Numbered from the stretch's first letter, positions 52,209-61,259 are shown. The stretch: 64,000 nucleotides of DNA from an uncultured Acetatifactor sp. (GCA_910584375.1 CAJUAH010000016.1:23916-87915); one strand, 5' to 3'. Notes: generated by a model not told the origin, from the letters alone. Translations and numbers: made by a program.

Positions 52209-53558
52209 CTACAGCTGCAGCATGAGCGTGGCGATCCGAAAATACACCAGCAGCGACAACGCGTCCACGATCGTCGTGATAAAGGGGCTCGCCATCACCG
52301 CCGGGTCAAAACCCAGACGCTTGGCCGCCATAGGCAAAAGGCACCCCACCAGCATAGCCATGATTACCGCCAATACCAGCGTCAGACATACCACCAGCGC
52401 CACCGCCAGCCCCACCCGGTCAAACAGCATCAGCTTGGCAAAATTGGCCGCCGCCAGCGTACCGCCGCAGAGAACCGCCGTGCGCAGCTCCTTCCACACG
52501 ATCCTCGGCACGTCCCCGTACCCGATCTCTCCCAGAGACAGACCGCGGATAATCGTCACGCTGGCCTGTCCGCCCGCGTTGCCCCCCGTGTCCATCAGCA
52601 TGGGGATAAAAGCCGTCAGCGCCACATAGACGCTGAGCGCGTCCTCAAAGGAAGTGATGATACTGCCGGTGAAGGTAGCGGATACCATCAGAAGGAGCAG
52701 CCAGGGAATCCTTTTTTTGTAAGTCTCCCAAGCCGAAGTCCGCATATAGGGCTTGTCGCTGGGCACCAGCGCCGCCATCTTCTCCATATCCTCCGTGGCC
52801 TCTTCCTCGATAACGTCCACGATATCGTCCACCGTGATGATCCCCACCAGGCGGTTCTCGTTGTCCACCACCGGCATGGCAGTAAAACCGTACTTCTGGA
52901 ACTGCCGGGCGACCTCCTCCTGATCGGCATGGGTATGCACGGACACTACGTTTTCATGCATGATCTCCCCGATGGTCTCATCCGGCTGGCTGAGCAGCAG
53001 ATAGCGCAGCGCCACCGTGCCCAGGAGCTTGCGCTGAGCGTCCAGCACATAGCAGATGTTGATCGTCTCGCTGTCCAGCCCCACCGCGCGGATCCGGGCG
53101 ATGGCGCCCTCCACAGTCAGGCTCTCCTTCAGGTCCACATACTCCACCGTCATGATACTGCCCGCGGAATCCTCCGGGTAGCGCAGCAGATGGTTGATAT
53201 CCCGCCGGGTCTCCGGGCTGGCGTTCTCCAGCAGCCGTTTGACCACATTGGCCGGCATCTCCTCCAGCAGGTCCACGGCATCGTCAGCCATCAGATTGTC
53301 GATGATGCTGGCGGCCTCCCGGTCCGTCAGGGAGGTGATGACCGTCTGCTGCAGATCCACCTCCAGATAGGAAAAAATATCCGCCGCCAGATCCTTGGGC
53401 AGAATACGGAAAGCCTTCACCATGCTCTGCTCCGGCAGTTCCTCCATGCACGCGGCGATATCCGCGTCGTTCAGATCCACCAGCAGCTGACGGAGCCTGG
53501 TATACTGCTGCGTCTGCAGCAGCTCCTGTATCGTCTCAAATTCTTTTAACTGCTCCAT
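52209..53558 (-). CDS. mgtE: Magnesium transporter MgtE
   Basis: 449 residues in the canonical order: N-terminal helical gating domain (LNDADIAACMEELPEQS), CBS pair (GSIMTVEYVDLKESLTVEGA and AMPVVDNENRLVGIITVDDI), plug helix and five membrane helices with the filter-region GNAGGQASV. It imports Mg2+ and closes when cytosolic Mg2+ is high. The 126-base upstream gap shows no M-box riboswitch. Confidence 0.95.
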   Translation of the reverse strand: MEQLKEFETIQELLQTQQYTRLRQLLVDLNDADIAACMEELPEQSMVKAFRILPKDLAADIFSYLEVDLQQTVITSLTDREAASIIDNLMADDAVDLLEEMPANVVKRLLENASPETRRDINHLLRYPEDSAGSIMTVEYVDLKESLTVEGAIARIRAVGLDSETINICYVLDAQRKLLGTVALRYLLLSQPDETIGEIMHENVVSVHTHADQEEVARQFQKYGFTAMPVVDNENRLVGIITVDDIVDVIEEEATEDMEKMAALVPSDKPYMRTSAWETYKKRIPWLLLLMVSATFTGSIITSFEDALSVYVALTAFIPMLMDTGGNAGGQASVTIIRGLSLGEIGYGDVPRIVWKELRTAVLCGGTLAAANFAKLMLFDRVGLAVALVVCLTLVLAVIMAMLVGCLLPMAAKRLGFDPAVMASPFITTIVDALSLLVYFRIATLMLQL

Positions 53559-53684
53559 AGCATTTCTCCTTATGATGATTTTTTATGTGGCTCCGACTTC
53601 GCCCGGGAGCGGAATCGCTGCTGCTTTTACTGCTCTTCATAAAAAACCACCACCTTTCCGAGAAATACTTTTTATCTGTTTATT

Positions 53685-54341
53685 TTACGATTTTGTCCCC
53701 TTTTTGTCAACAAAAGTTATTTCCCTCTTCTGCTCCCATCCGACCCTGCCACAGGTGGCCTCCACCAGCTCCCGCCGCAGGATCTGCGCCTGTCCCGCAG
53801 GGATCTGTACGATCAGCTGTACGTCCTGCTGATAAAGACTTTCCGCGGGCTCCAGCTCCTGTTGCCGCAGTATGTACAGAACCTTGCCCACATCATTGTA
53901 ATCCGTCCGCAGGCAGATCTCCATGCCCCGTCTCATAACACCCGTTACGCAATTATCCAGACCCGCCTTCACCGCCTGGGTATAGGCTCTGACCAGACCG
54001 CCCGTGCCCAGCAGCGTGCCGCCGAAATACCTGGTCACCACCACCGCCACATCGCGCAGGCCCTCCCCCAGCAGCGTCTCCAGCATGGGGCGGCCCGCCG
54101 TACCTGCCGGTTCCCCGTCGTCACTGCACCGGGTCAGCTCCCCCCTGCCGCCGATGACGAACGCGCTGCAATTGTGTCTGGCATCCCAATATCTCTTCCG
54201 GGTCTCCTCTATAAAGGCTGCCGCCTCCTGCTCCGACTCCACCTTCTGCACGGTGGCGATAAAACGGGACTTTTTCTCCACGATCTCTCCCTGCCCGCCC
54301 GTGAGTACCACCCGGTACTCTCCGCTGTCCTCTGTTACCAT
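53685..54341 (-). CDS. YigZ/IMPACT family protein
   Basis: 218 residues. The UPF0029/IMPACT N-domain is plain (EKKSRFIATVQKVESEQEA, RHNCSAFVIG, SDDGEPAGTAGRPMLETL, VVVTRYFGGTLLGTGGLVRA), followed by an EF-G-like DUF1949 domain. A translation-related or regulatory role is known for eukaryotic IMPACT; the bacterial role is unclear. It is divergent from the penicillin-binding protein. Confidence 0.93.
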   Translation of the reverse strand: MVTEDSGEYRVVLTGGQGEIVEKKSRFIATVQKVESEQEAAAFIEETRKRYWDARHNCSAFVIGGRGELTRCSDDGEPAGTAGRPMLETLLGEGLRDVAVVVTRYFGGTLLGTGGLVRAYTQAVKAGLDNCVTGVMRRGMEICLRTDYNDVGKVLYILRQQELEPAESLYQQDVQLIVQIPAGQAQILRRELVEATCGRVGWEQKREITFVDKKGTKS

Positions 54342-54538
54342 CCGTCTCCCCCCTCCGCATACGTTTTCATCCTCTCCAAACAGTATATCCCAAAAACGCC
54401 TTCCCGGCCAACACTTTCTGACTAAATCCTAAAAATTTTGTGAACAATTCTTAATATCCAAAGGAAACACTTTATTTAACGGGTAAAATTTGGTATACTG
54501 TCCATAGCTTTTGAAATATTTGAAAGGAAGTCTTCTTT

Positions 54539-57244
54539 ATGAACTATAGCAGAAAAGGTGTGCGGGCCAAAAAGAAAGCCCTGAATGCCAAATCACCTAA
54601 GATAGGAAAAAAGGCCGCCCTGCTGGTCTTAAAGCTCTTTCTGGTCTCCGTCGTGGGGATCGGCATCATCGGAGCCTCCGCGGGGATCGGTATGTTTAAA
54701 GGGATTCTGGCCTCCACGCCGCAGATAACCCCCAATGATGTGGCCCCCGTAGGCGCCGCCACCTTTGTATACGACTGCGAAGGCAACAAGCTGGACGAGC
54801 TGATCGCCGTCAACTCCAACCGTATCATCGTGACCCAGGACAAGATTCCCGAGAATCTGGCCCATGCTTTCGTCGCAGCAGAGGACGAGCGTTTTTACCA
54901 GAACAACGGTATCGACTACAAGGGCATGATGCGGTCCGGGTATCAGTTTATCAAGACCTTCGGAAAAGAGACCCAGGGCGCCAGCACCATCACCCAGCAG
55001 CTGCTCAAAAACACGATCTTCACCAGCTGGACCTCCGAGGGCGACAATATGATCAAAAAGATCAAGCGTAAGCTCCAGGAGCAGTATCTGGCCATAGAGC
55101 TGACCAAGACCCTGAGCAAGGACGAGATCCTGGTGCGCTATCTGAACACCATCAACCTGGGGCAGAATACCCTGGGTGTGGAGGCTGCGGCCCAGCGGTA
55201 TTTCGGCAAATCCTGCAGCGAATTGACACTGTCGGAATGCGCCACCATAGCCGCCATCACCCAGAACCCCACCAAGTACAACCCGATCACCCATCCTGAC
55301 AGGAACGCGGAACGCCGGGAGAGGTGTCTGAAGACAATGCTGCGGCTGGGATTTATCACCGACGAGGAATTTGCCGAGGCTCTGGCCGACAATGTCTATG
55401 ACAGGATCGAGAGCCACAATATCGACTATCTGGAAAACAGCTCCTCCAGCAGCTACTTTGTGGACGCGGTGCAGAAACAGGTCAAGGAGGACATGCTGGC
55501 GAAGGGGCTCAACGAGACGCAGGCCGAGTTTTTGCTGTATTCCGGGGGGCTTCGGATCATGACCACCATGGATCCCAAGATCCAGGCCATAGCGGACGCG
55601 GAAGTTGCCAATCCCGATAATTTTCCTCCCAATGTAAAGTGGCTTTTGGAGTACGCGCTGACCATCATCCACGCGGACGGCAGCCACGACAATTACAGCA
55701 AGGAGATGATGGCCAAATATTTTAAGGAGAATGTGGACAAGAATTTCAACCTGATATTTACCTCTCAGGACGCCGCCCATGAGGCTATAGAGCAGTACCG
55801 GAACACGCTGCTGAAAGAGGGGGACGACTATACCGAAGATATCCGCCTGATCCCCCAGCCCCAGACCGCGCTTGTGGTCATGGAACCGGAGACCGGCTAT
55901 GTCCGCGCCCTGGTGGGAGGACGGGGAGCCAAGGAGGGAAGACTCACCTTTAACCGGGCCACCGACGCGAAGAGACAGCCCGGTTCCACCTTCAAGGTGC
56001 TGGCCTCCTATGCCCCCGCGCTGGACAGCTGCGGGATCACGCTGGCCAACGTCTATATCGACGCCGCTTTCAACTATAACGACGGCACACCCGTGCGAAA
56101 CTGGTACGGCGAGAAATACAAAGGGCCTGTGACGGTGCGCTATGCCATCGAGCAGTCCATGAACATCATCGCCGTCAAGACGATCACCCAGATCACGCCC
56201 AAGCTGTCTTACGATTATCTGCTCAATTTCGGTTTTTCGACGCTGGTCACAGGCAGAGTCGTGGGCGACAAAGTACTGGGAGACATCAATCAGTCCACTG
56301 CGCTGGGCGGCCTGACCGACGGCGTCACTCCGATGGAGCTGACCGCCGCTTACGCCACCATCGCCAACGGCGGCGTCTATAACCAGCCCAAGCTGTACAC
56401 CAAGGTTCTCTATGCGGACGGCACGGTACTTTTGGATAACACGGGATATGAAAACAGCCGCCAGGTACTGCAGGAATCCACTGCTTTTCTCCTTACAGAG
56501 GCCATGGTGGACGTAGTCACCAAGGGCACCGGCACCGCCGTAAACTTTAACCGCGAGATGGCCATCGCCGGTAAGACCGGCACTACTTCCAACAATGTGG
56601 ACGTATGGTTCGCGGGTTATACTCCCTATTATACCTGCGCTGTCTGGGTGGGATATGACAACAATGTGCATATGTACAGCAGGAGGGATGAGAACAATGA
56701 GACCAATATCGCCAAGCTGCTGTGGCACAATGTGATGGAGCAGATTCATGCCAATCTGCCCAACCAGGCTTTCTATGTGCCCACCGGAGTGATGCAGTAC
56801 ACCGTGTGCAAGGATTCCGGCAAGCTGCCCAATCCCGGCGTGTGCCCGGAGACTTCCCTGCATACGGAGTATTTTGCCGAGGGAACGGTGCCGGTGGACG
56901 TCTGCGACGTGCATTACAGCGGCCCGGTCTGCGAATATGACCAGCTGCCCGCCAGCGCCGAATGTCCTTTCTCCTACAACGGCATATGTACCAGACTGCC
57001 CGCGGAAGATCCTTCGCTGGACGCAGGATCCGCCACTGTACCGACAGTAATGCCCGACGGTACGATCGTCAATGTAAACCCGAATGTGCAGAACACCTGC
57101 CAGCACAACGCCGCCTTCTTTTTAAATCCTGACTATGAGACGATTCTGAACAGGCAGCAGTTTGATCTCAATCTGCGGCGTCAACAGTATCAGGATGCGC
57201 TGCAGCTCCAGCAACAGGGGTTGCAGCCCGATGCGAACGGCTGA
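54539..57244 (+). CDS. Class A penicillin-binding protein (PBP1A-like)
   Basis: 901 residues: a basic cytoplasmic tail and one membrane helix (VLKLFLVSVVGIGIIGASAG), a GT51 glycosyltransferase (AAEDERFYQNNGIDYKG, GASTITQQLLKN) and a transpeptidase with the serine motif PGSTFK, SMN (in EQSMNII) and KTGTTS. It polymerises and cross-links peptidoglycan outside the membrane. The C-terminal tail has Cys-containing segments (CPETSLHTEYFAEG, CPFSYNGICTRLP) and a Gln-rich end, as in other clostridial PBP1s. A TATACT -10 box lies about 40 bases upstream. Confidence 0.95.
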   Translation: MNYSRKGVRAKKKALNAKSPKIGKKAALLVLKLFLVSVVGIGIIGASAGIGMFKGILASTPQITPNDVAPVGAATFVYDCEGNKLDELIAVNSNRIIVTQDKIPENLAHAFVAAEDERFYQNNGIDYKGMMRSGYQFIKTFGKETQGASTITQQLLKNTIFTSWTSEGDNMIKKIKRKLQEQYLAIELTKTLSKDEILVRYLNTINLGQNTLGVEAAAQRYFGKSCSELTLSECATIAAITQNPTKYNPITHPDRNAERRERCLKTMLRLGFITDEEFAEALADNVYDRIESHNIDYLENSSSSSYFVDAVQKQVKEDMLAKGLNETQAEFLLYSGGLRIMTTMDPKIQAIADAEVANPDNFPPNVKWLLEYALTIIHADGSHDNYSKEMMAKYFKENVDKNFNLIFTSQDAAHEAIEQYRNTLLKEGDDYTEDIRLIPQPQTALVVMEPETGYVRALVGGRGAKEGRLTFNRATDAKRQPGSTFKVLASYAPALDSCGITLANVYIDAAFNYNDGTPVRNWYGEKYKGPVTVRYAIEQSMNIIAVKTITQITPKLSYDYLLNFGFSTLVTGRVVGDKVLGDINQSTALGGLTDGVTPMELTAAYATIANGGVYNQPKLYTKVLYADGTVLLDNTGYENSRQVLQESTAFLLTEAMVDVVTKGTGTAVNFNREMAIAGKTGTTSNNVDVWFAGYTPYYTCAVWVGYDNNVHMYSRRDENNETNIAKLLWHNVMEQIHANLPNQAFYVPTGVMQYTVCKDSGKLPNPGVCPETSLHTEYFAEGTVPVDVCDVHYSGPVCEYDQLPASAECPFSYNGICTRLPAEDPSLDAGSATVPTVMPDGTIVNVNPNVQNTCQHNAAFFLNPDYETILNRQQFDLNLRRQQYQDALQLQQQGLQPDANG

Positions 57245-57293
57245 CCGGGTAACAGCCCGGTCTACAAGATGACTTCCGGAGAGGAGGAAACGT

Positions 57294-57582
57294 ATGGATT
57301 TACCGGTACGACTTTTGGGGAAATGGGATCAAAGCGCCGATACGGCCGAAGCCCTGGCGCGGGATCTGGCTGGCCTACGGCTACGAAGTGAAAGACTGCG
57401 AACCTGAACAGGAAACGGCTTTCAAGGCATGGCTGGCCGGAGAGACCGACAGGATGCCGGAGAAAATGCCCTGCGGTTCTTTTCCGGAAAGGCTCTGCGC
57501 ATACTTTGCCTCTCTGTGTGACAAACAGAGAGGCATAACTAACATCCCATATTTAGAGAAATATAAATTCATAGCGAAATGA
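57294..57582 (+). pseudogene. Truncated ORF running into the AT-rich island
   Basis: After the PBP gene a perfect GAGGAGG site leads to an ATG at 57294, but that frame stops after 37 codons. The +1 frame is open from upstream to 57582 and reads protein-like (GNGIKAPIRPKPWRGIWLAY then DCEPEQETAFKAWLAGE), switching to AT-rich codons from about 57535. It looks like a small gene with a frameshift near its start and its 3' end replaced at the island junction. Family unknown. Confidence 0.4.
57508..57534. repeat. Inverted repeat at the island junction
   Basis: GCCTCTCTGT and its complement (57508-57517, 57525-57534) with a 7-base loop lie exactly where GC-rich host DNA turns AT-rich. Confidence 0.5.
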
Positions 57583-59110
57583 CATTATCAAACATTTTCA
57601 AATACTCTTCTTTTATATTGTGCGTAGCCATAATGATGGTCTTTCCGGAATTCAACAATTCTTTTGTCAATCTTTCCTCTAAATCCTTATTCGTTGCCGA
57701 AAAAGGTTCATCCAACACTAAAATCTCCTTTTCTGATAGCAACGCTCTTGCAATTAATACAATCTGTTTTTCTCCCCCGCTTAACTCATTGCAGTTTTTT
57801 GAATCATAAATCGAGTTATATCGATCTGATCCTGTCATTTTTTCAATTATTTTTTTATATTTATAGCTCCCAAACATCGTTACGTTATCCTGATAGCCTG
57901 TAGCATATACGTGCGAACCCTGTTCTAAATAAAAAATCAAATCATTACACAAATCATAATTTGCATCCAAATTATCAATCCATACATTTCCTGTTTCATG
58001 CGATATTCTTTGGGCTATAATTCTTAAAATGGTACTTTTTCCCGTTCCACTATTTCCTGTAATTGCATAACTTTTCCCCCTTACAAATGTATATGACTTC
58101 TCAAATAATTTAAAATCAGCAAATGCAACTGAAACCTTATTCAATCTAATTTTATCTCTGAATTCCGTTTTACCTAATGATATGTATCTTGTATTTTCTA
58201 TTTCTTCAATTATTCGATTTTTAACCCCTTCTACTGCTTTTACTGCACTGATTGAATCTATAACAGTTCTGAGCGGAAACATAAAATCCTGAATATAGGA
58301 AATAGTAGCTGTGGCAGTGCCGGCAGTAATACTGTCCGCACACAATAATATAGCTATGATCCCAAATGCTGCCGTATTAACAATATACATAACACTTCCA
58401 TTCAATACATTTGCGAATGTTTTATACTTCCCATATGCATATCTGGCATGCTCCATCAAATACAAAGAGTTTCTGTGTTCACTGAAAACCGCTTTTTCCG
58501 TATAACGATTTATAAAAGAAAAACCCTTTAATAAATCTATTACTTTATTTGTATATTTTCCCGTTTCTGTTAACACACATTGCTTTTTATTTGATAGGGT
58601 GGTACCTGTTACTCTCGGCAGGAATAATGTTATAAATGCCGTGAAATAAATAATACACGCAATACGCCAATCCAACAAGAAAATATAAATTGCATATACA
58701 ATTAATCCGATAACTGACTCCCAGACTTCCATGACATATTCTAAATATTCCTCACATCCTGCAATATCATTAATTATTTCAGAAGAATACTCACCAGTCA
58801 TTTTTTTATTAAATTCTTCGGGTTTTTTCCTTATTATTGCCTCAAAATATTCTTCGCGAATTCTCTCATAAAACTTTTTGTCCAGTTTCCATGCACTACA
58901 TTGTGTAACGTACTGTGCTCCCATTCCTATTATAATGAATACCACAAAGATAACAATCCATTTTACCACATCATAAATTCCATTTATATATACACAGTCT
59001 ATCATATTTTTAATAATATATGGCAACGCAGCAATTGCACATATGTACAAAATATGAAAGCATAGGCGCATTGCAATTTCTTTCCATAAATACCGATAAT
59101 ATTTTTTCAT
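57569..59110 (-). CDS. ABC exporter (fused membrane and ATPase domains) of the RiPP locus
   Basis: 513 residues: six membrane helices then an ATPase with Walker A GNSGTGKST, signature LSGGEKQIVL and Walker B EILVLDEP. No C39 leader peptidase domain is attached, so the leader of the cargo would have to be removed by another protease. Very AT-rich codon use, unlike the host genes. It lies downstream of the Cys-rich peptide gene behind a hairpin and probably exported the modified peptide or conferred self-protection. Confidence 0.88.
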   Translation of the reverse strand: MKKYYRYLWKEIAMRLCFHILYICAIAALPYIIKNMIDCVYINGIYDVVKWIVIFVVFIIIGMGAQYVTQCSAWKLDKKFYERIREEYFEAIIRKKPEEFNKKMTGEYSSEIINDIAGCEEYLEYVMEVWESVIGLIVYAIYIFLLDWRIACIIYFTAFITLFLPRVTGTTLSNKKQCVLTETGKYTNKVIDLLKGFSFINRYTEKAVFSEHRNSLYLMEHARYAYGKYKTFANVLNGSVMYIVNTAAFGIIAILLCADSITAGTATATISYIQDFMFPLRTVIDSISAVKAVEGVKNRIIEEIENTRYISLGKTEFRDKIRLNKVSVAFADFKLFEKSYTFVRGKSYAITGNSGTGKSTILRIIAQRISHETGNVWIDNLDANYDLCNDLIFYLEQGSHVYATGYQDNVTMFGSYKYKKIIEKMTGSDRYNSIYDSKNCNELSGGEKQIVLIARALLSEKEILVLDEPFSATNKDLEERLTKELLNSGKTIIMATHNIKEEYLKMFDNVISL

Positions 59111-59228
59111 CTTGCCTCTCTTTTGATAACCATTCTTTGTACATATACAAAAAATAAGCTTAAAAATTATTAAATCCTACACTGATATTGAGCATCTAAC
59201 GCAAATATTTTTTATAATACAGCAAAAT

Positions 59229-59252
59229 ATCCCACCATAAAATGGTAGGATA
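59229..59252 (-). terminator. Hairpin between precursor peptide and exporter genes
   Basis: ATCCTACCAT and ATGGTGGGAT (59243-59252 with 59229-59238, one G-U, in leftward RNA) followed by ATTTTGC. A partial terminator here would make the peptide transcript more abundant than the exporter transcript. Confidence 0.55.
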
Positions 59253-59261
59253 TTCCTTCAC

Positions 59262-59360
59262 TTATTTCCCATTACATGTTCCCTGACCGCACATAGCACA
59301 TAACATGGTTTGTACATTTTCAGGAATAATGGGCTTTTTATATTCCTTTTTCTTTTTCAT
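59262..59360 (-). CDS. Candidate RiPP precursor peptide, Cys-rich
   Basis: A 32-residue peptide: lysine-rich leader MKKKKEYKKPIIPENVQT, then core MLCAMCGQGTCNGK with three cysteines spaced CxxC and CxxxxC. It starts 23 bases inside the end of the maturase reading frame. Size, Cys-rich tail, charged leader and position between a radical-SAM/SPASM gene, a PqqD-like gene and an exporter fit a radical-SAM-modified peptide (thioether type is the likeliest chemistry). The peptide gene itself is intact although its maturase is not. I know no named family for it. Confidence 0.7.
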   Translation of the reverse strand: MKKKKEYKKPIIPENVQTMLCAMCGQGTCNGK

Positions 59361-60058
59361 TTTCCTTCCCCTTTCTTTTTATTTTATAATCATAAAAGTA
59401 TAATCTCAATTTTGCATCCAGCATAGCCGAAGATGAACACCCTAGGTAACTGCCATCTTCGTTCCATGCTAATCCTGGGCATCTGGAGCATTTGCTTTTA
59501 TAATAACAGCTTGCGCATTCTATTAAATCTTCTTTTTTTATATTTTGAATTTCTTTTAATTTTCTATTTTCCCATATTTTTGACAAACTTTCATCTTTTA
59601 TATTTCCTACTTTATAGTAAAAAGAGTTGCAGGGAAACACATCACCAAATGAGTCTATTGCTAAAGTATATTTTAAACTTCCACAAGCTTCTTCATAATC
59701 TTTTCTTTTTCCAATAGGCTCGAACTTCTCAATTTCTTTTGCAATTATAACCATATCTTTATAATTTACAGACAACCTTTTTACGGTAGAATCTCCATTA
59801 TTTTTCGAAAATATTATCAAGGATGCCATGTATTTAAATCCATTATCCTTGCAAAATCTATATAATTCTCTATAACAGTATTTGTTATATTCCATTAGTG
59901 GTGTTTTCACTACTATCCTAATCCCTTGTTCTTTAGCATAAGATACCCCTTCTAATAACACAATCTTCATTGCAACAAGTTAACAGTTCCACCATCATGC
60001 TTATGAGTATATTATTATCATGTGCAGTATCATACATCTCGTCTATATAATTAACCAT
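59338..60058 (-). pseudogene. Radical SAM/SPASM peptide maturase with internal deletion
   Basis: Two out-of-frame pieces of one gene. The 5' piece (60058 to 59933, ATG one base after the PqqD stop) reads MMVELLTCCNEDCV, the beginning of a CxxxCxxC radical SAM motif, then turns to nonsense. The 3' piece (to 59338) reads LLEGVSYAKEQGIRIVVKTP through a SPASM-type tail with cysteines in CGSLKYTLAIDSFGDVFPCN and ECASCYYKSKCSRCPGLAW. About 100 or more residues of the SAM barrel, with the third cluster cysteine, are missing at about 59970. The enzyme should be inactive. Confidence 0.75.
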
Positions 60059-60059
60059 T

Positions 60060-60311
60060 TTATCGCTCCAAGTATCGTTTGCTAACCATATCATCAATAA
60101 AATTATTGACATCCTCTAGCGCTTCTCTATATTCTACTTCATATTCTTCACAAATTTTTCGGACAATATCTGTAATATGTTTTTTATTATTAATCATAAG
60201 CCAAATATCCGCTGCGATATCATCAATTCTAATTATAGAATCGTTTTCTTCATCGATAATATATACATTAAACAAAATTTTTTGCCACGAAATATGCGAT
60301 GATACCTTCAT
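60060..60311 (-). CDS. PqqD-like RiPP recognition protein
   Basis: 83 residues resembling PqqD: ENDSIIRIDDIAADIWLMIN, then DIVRKICEEYEVEYREALED, then a final VNNFIDDMV helix, the winged-helix recognition element that hands the precursor leader to the radical SAM enzyme. It is translationally coupled to the maturase (TAA, one base, ATG). First gene of the RiPP locus. Confidence 0.85.
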   Translation of the reverse strand: MKVSSHISWQKILFNVYIIDEENDSIIRIDDIAADIWLMINNKKHITDIVRKICEEYEVEYREALEDVNNFIDDMVSKRYLER

Positions 60312-60461
60312 ACATTCCTCTCCGAATAAACATCTTGACTATAATATATTTCTTTAAAAGTTAACTATAATTTTTTTAATCAAAAAACATTTTATGGATT
60401 TTAGCTTTTATATATATTATACATAATTCTTATTTTATTATATAACAAACAGCATGGTGCG

Positions 60462-60744
60462 TCAAGCAAAATATTGCTCTCGATTTTTCTTTTTACTTGT
60501 ACTTGTTTTTGGGATTTCTGTTAATTTTCTTTGTTCTTCCATTGTTTCAATAACTTCAGGTCTAAGTTTCAATGCGCTTTCATGGTGTTATACCTCAAAA
60601 GGTATTCCTTTCTGCAAAATCACTTGTCTAAAAAGCATATTTACAACGTCAGATAGGTTGAGCCCTAAGCCCTCTAAAAGTTCTACAGCCTGTTTTTTTA
60701 GTGTTTTCCTCTATTCTGATTTGTGTTGGTGTAGCAATCGCCAT
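60462..60744 (-). pseudogene. Broken RelB/DinJ-family antitoxin
   Basis: The frame opens MAIATPTQIRIEENTKK at 60744, typical of RelB/DinJ, then shifts in an A7 run (60693-60699). In the restored frame it reads QAVELLEGLGLNLSDVVNML and FRQVILQKGIPFEV, is stopped by a TAA, and continues HHESALKLRPEVIETMEEQ to a final TGA at 60462. Two inactivating changes, and no toxin gene next to it. A remnant of an addiction module on the island. Confidence 0.75.
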
Positions 60745-60839
60745 ATAAATACCTTCTTTTTTCTTTGATTCTACTACATATAGTGTACGTTACCAATTCA
60801 AATACTACAGAGTGTCTACAGGTTTTCAGACACGCAAAA

Positions 60840-60909
60840 ATAGCGGGGAAATTCCCCGCCTTTCGGTGGACCAGGGTCTTTCGACCAGCCCAATCAGTGA
60901 TATCACTGA
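60840..60909. repeat. Cluster of palindromes at the right part of the island
   Basis: GCGGGGAA-A-TTCCCCGC (60843-60859, followed by a U-run in leftward RNA, so terminator-like), a GGTCxxxxxGACC hairpin, and a perfect 16-bp palindrome TCAGTGATATCACTGA (60894-60909). Could be a terminator plus a recombination or partner-protein site. Confidence 0.5.
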
Positions 60910-61188
60910 CTTATTTATATGTCAATATTAACGGAAATATGCCTCACTGTCAATGATGTTCAGAAAAATTTTATAATTATCTTTGCGTACTATTTTTCAT
61001 AATATATCAGAAAATGTCGTATGCTACAAGATGGTTTTCCGACTTTTTAAAGAAATCCTTTGAGTTTATCAGCTTTGTCATCAAAGGTCATGATAATAAA
61101 AAAGTCGTGATAACTGTTAGTGCGCTCCCCTAGAATTGCGTAATAGTAGAGACTGCGTATTCCTAATTTCTTCTGTAAAATTATGTAC

Positions 61189-61240
61189 TTGACAGAAGGA
61201 CGACATTGTGTTATATTTCAATTGACAACATTGTGTTATA
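61189..61240 (+). promoter_or_regulatory. blaI-type promoter with tandem operators
   Basis: TTGACA (61189-61194), 17-base spacer, TATATT (61212-61217). Two near-identical 15-bp direct repeats ending in ACATTGTGTTATA (61201-61215 and 61226-61240, 14/15 identical, period 25) cover the spacer/-10 and the start region. Position fits repression by the following BlaI-type protein. Confidence 0.8.
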
Positions 61241-61259
61241 CAACAAGGAGGGCTAAATC

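Larger units (their letters stand above)
60745..61259. other. Intergenic, right end of the AT-rich island
   Basis: 515 bases. Holds two palindromic structures (60840-60909) and the blaI promoter and operators. No gene recognised. Confidence 0.45.

Noticed and set aside
52113..53549. 478-codon open frame antisense to mgtE
   Set aside because: A codon-bias shadow of the well-supported transporter; composition rich in His, Arg and Gln as usual for such shadows.
53559..53684. M-box Mg2+ riboswitch upstream of mgtE
   Set aside because: The 126-base gap is short and lacks the conserved M-box core as far as I can see.
54629..57106. 825-codon open frame antisense to the penicillin-binding protein
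   Set aside because: It mirrors a GC-rich gene with intact catalytic motifs; the antisense frame has no ribosome site and no family resemblance.
60454..60768. Rightward 104-codon membrane-like frame
   Set aside because: It is antisense to the recognisable RelB/DinJ remnant and has no ribosome site.
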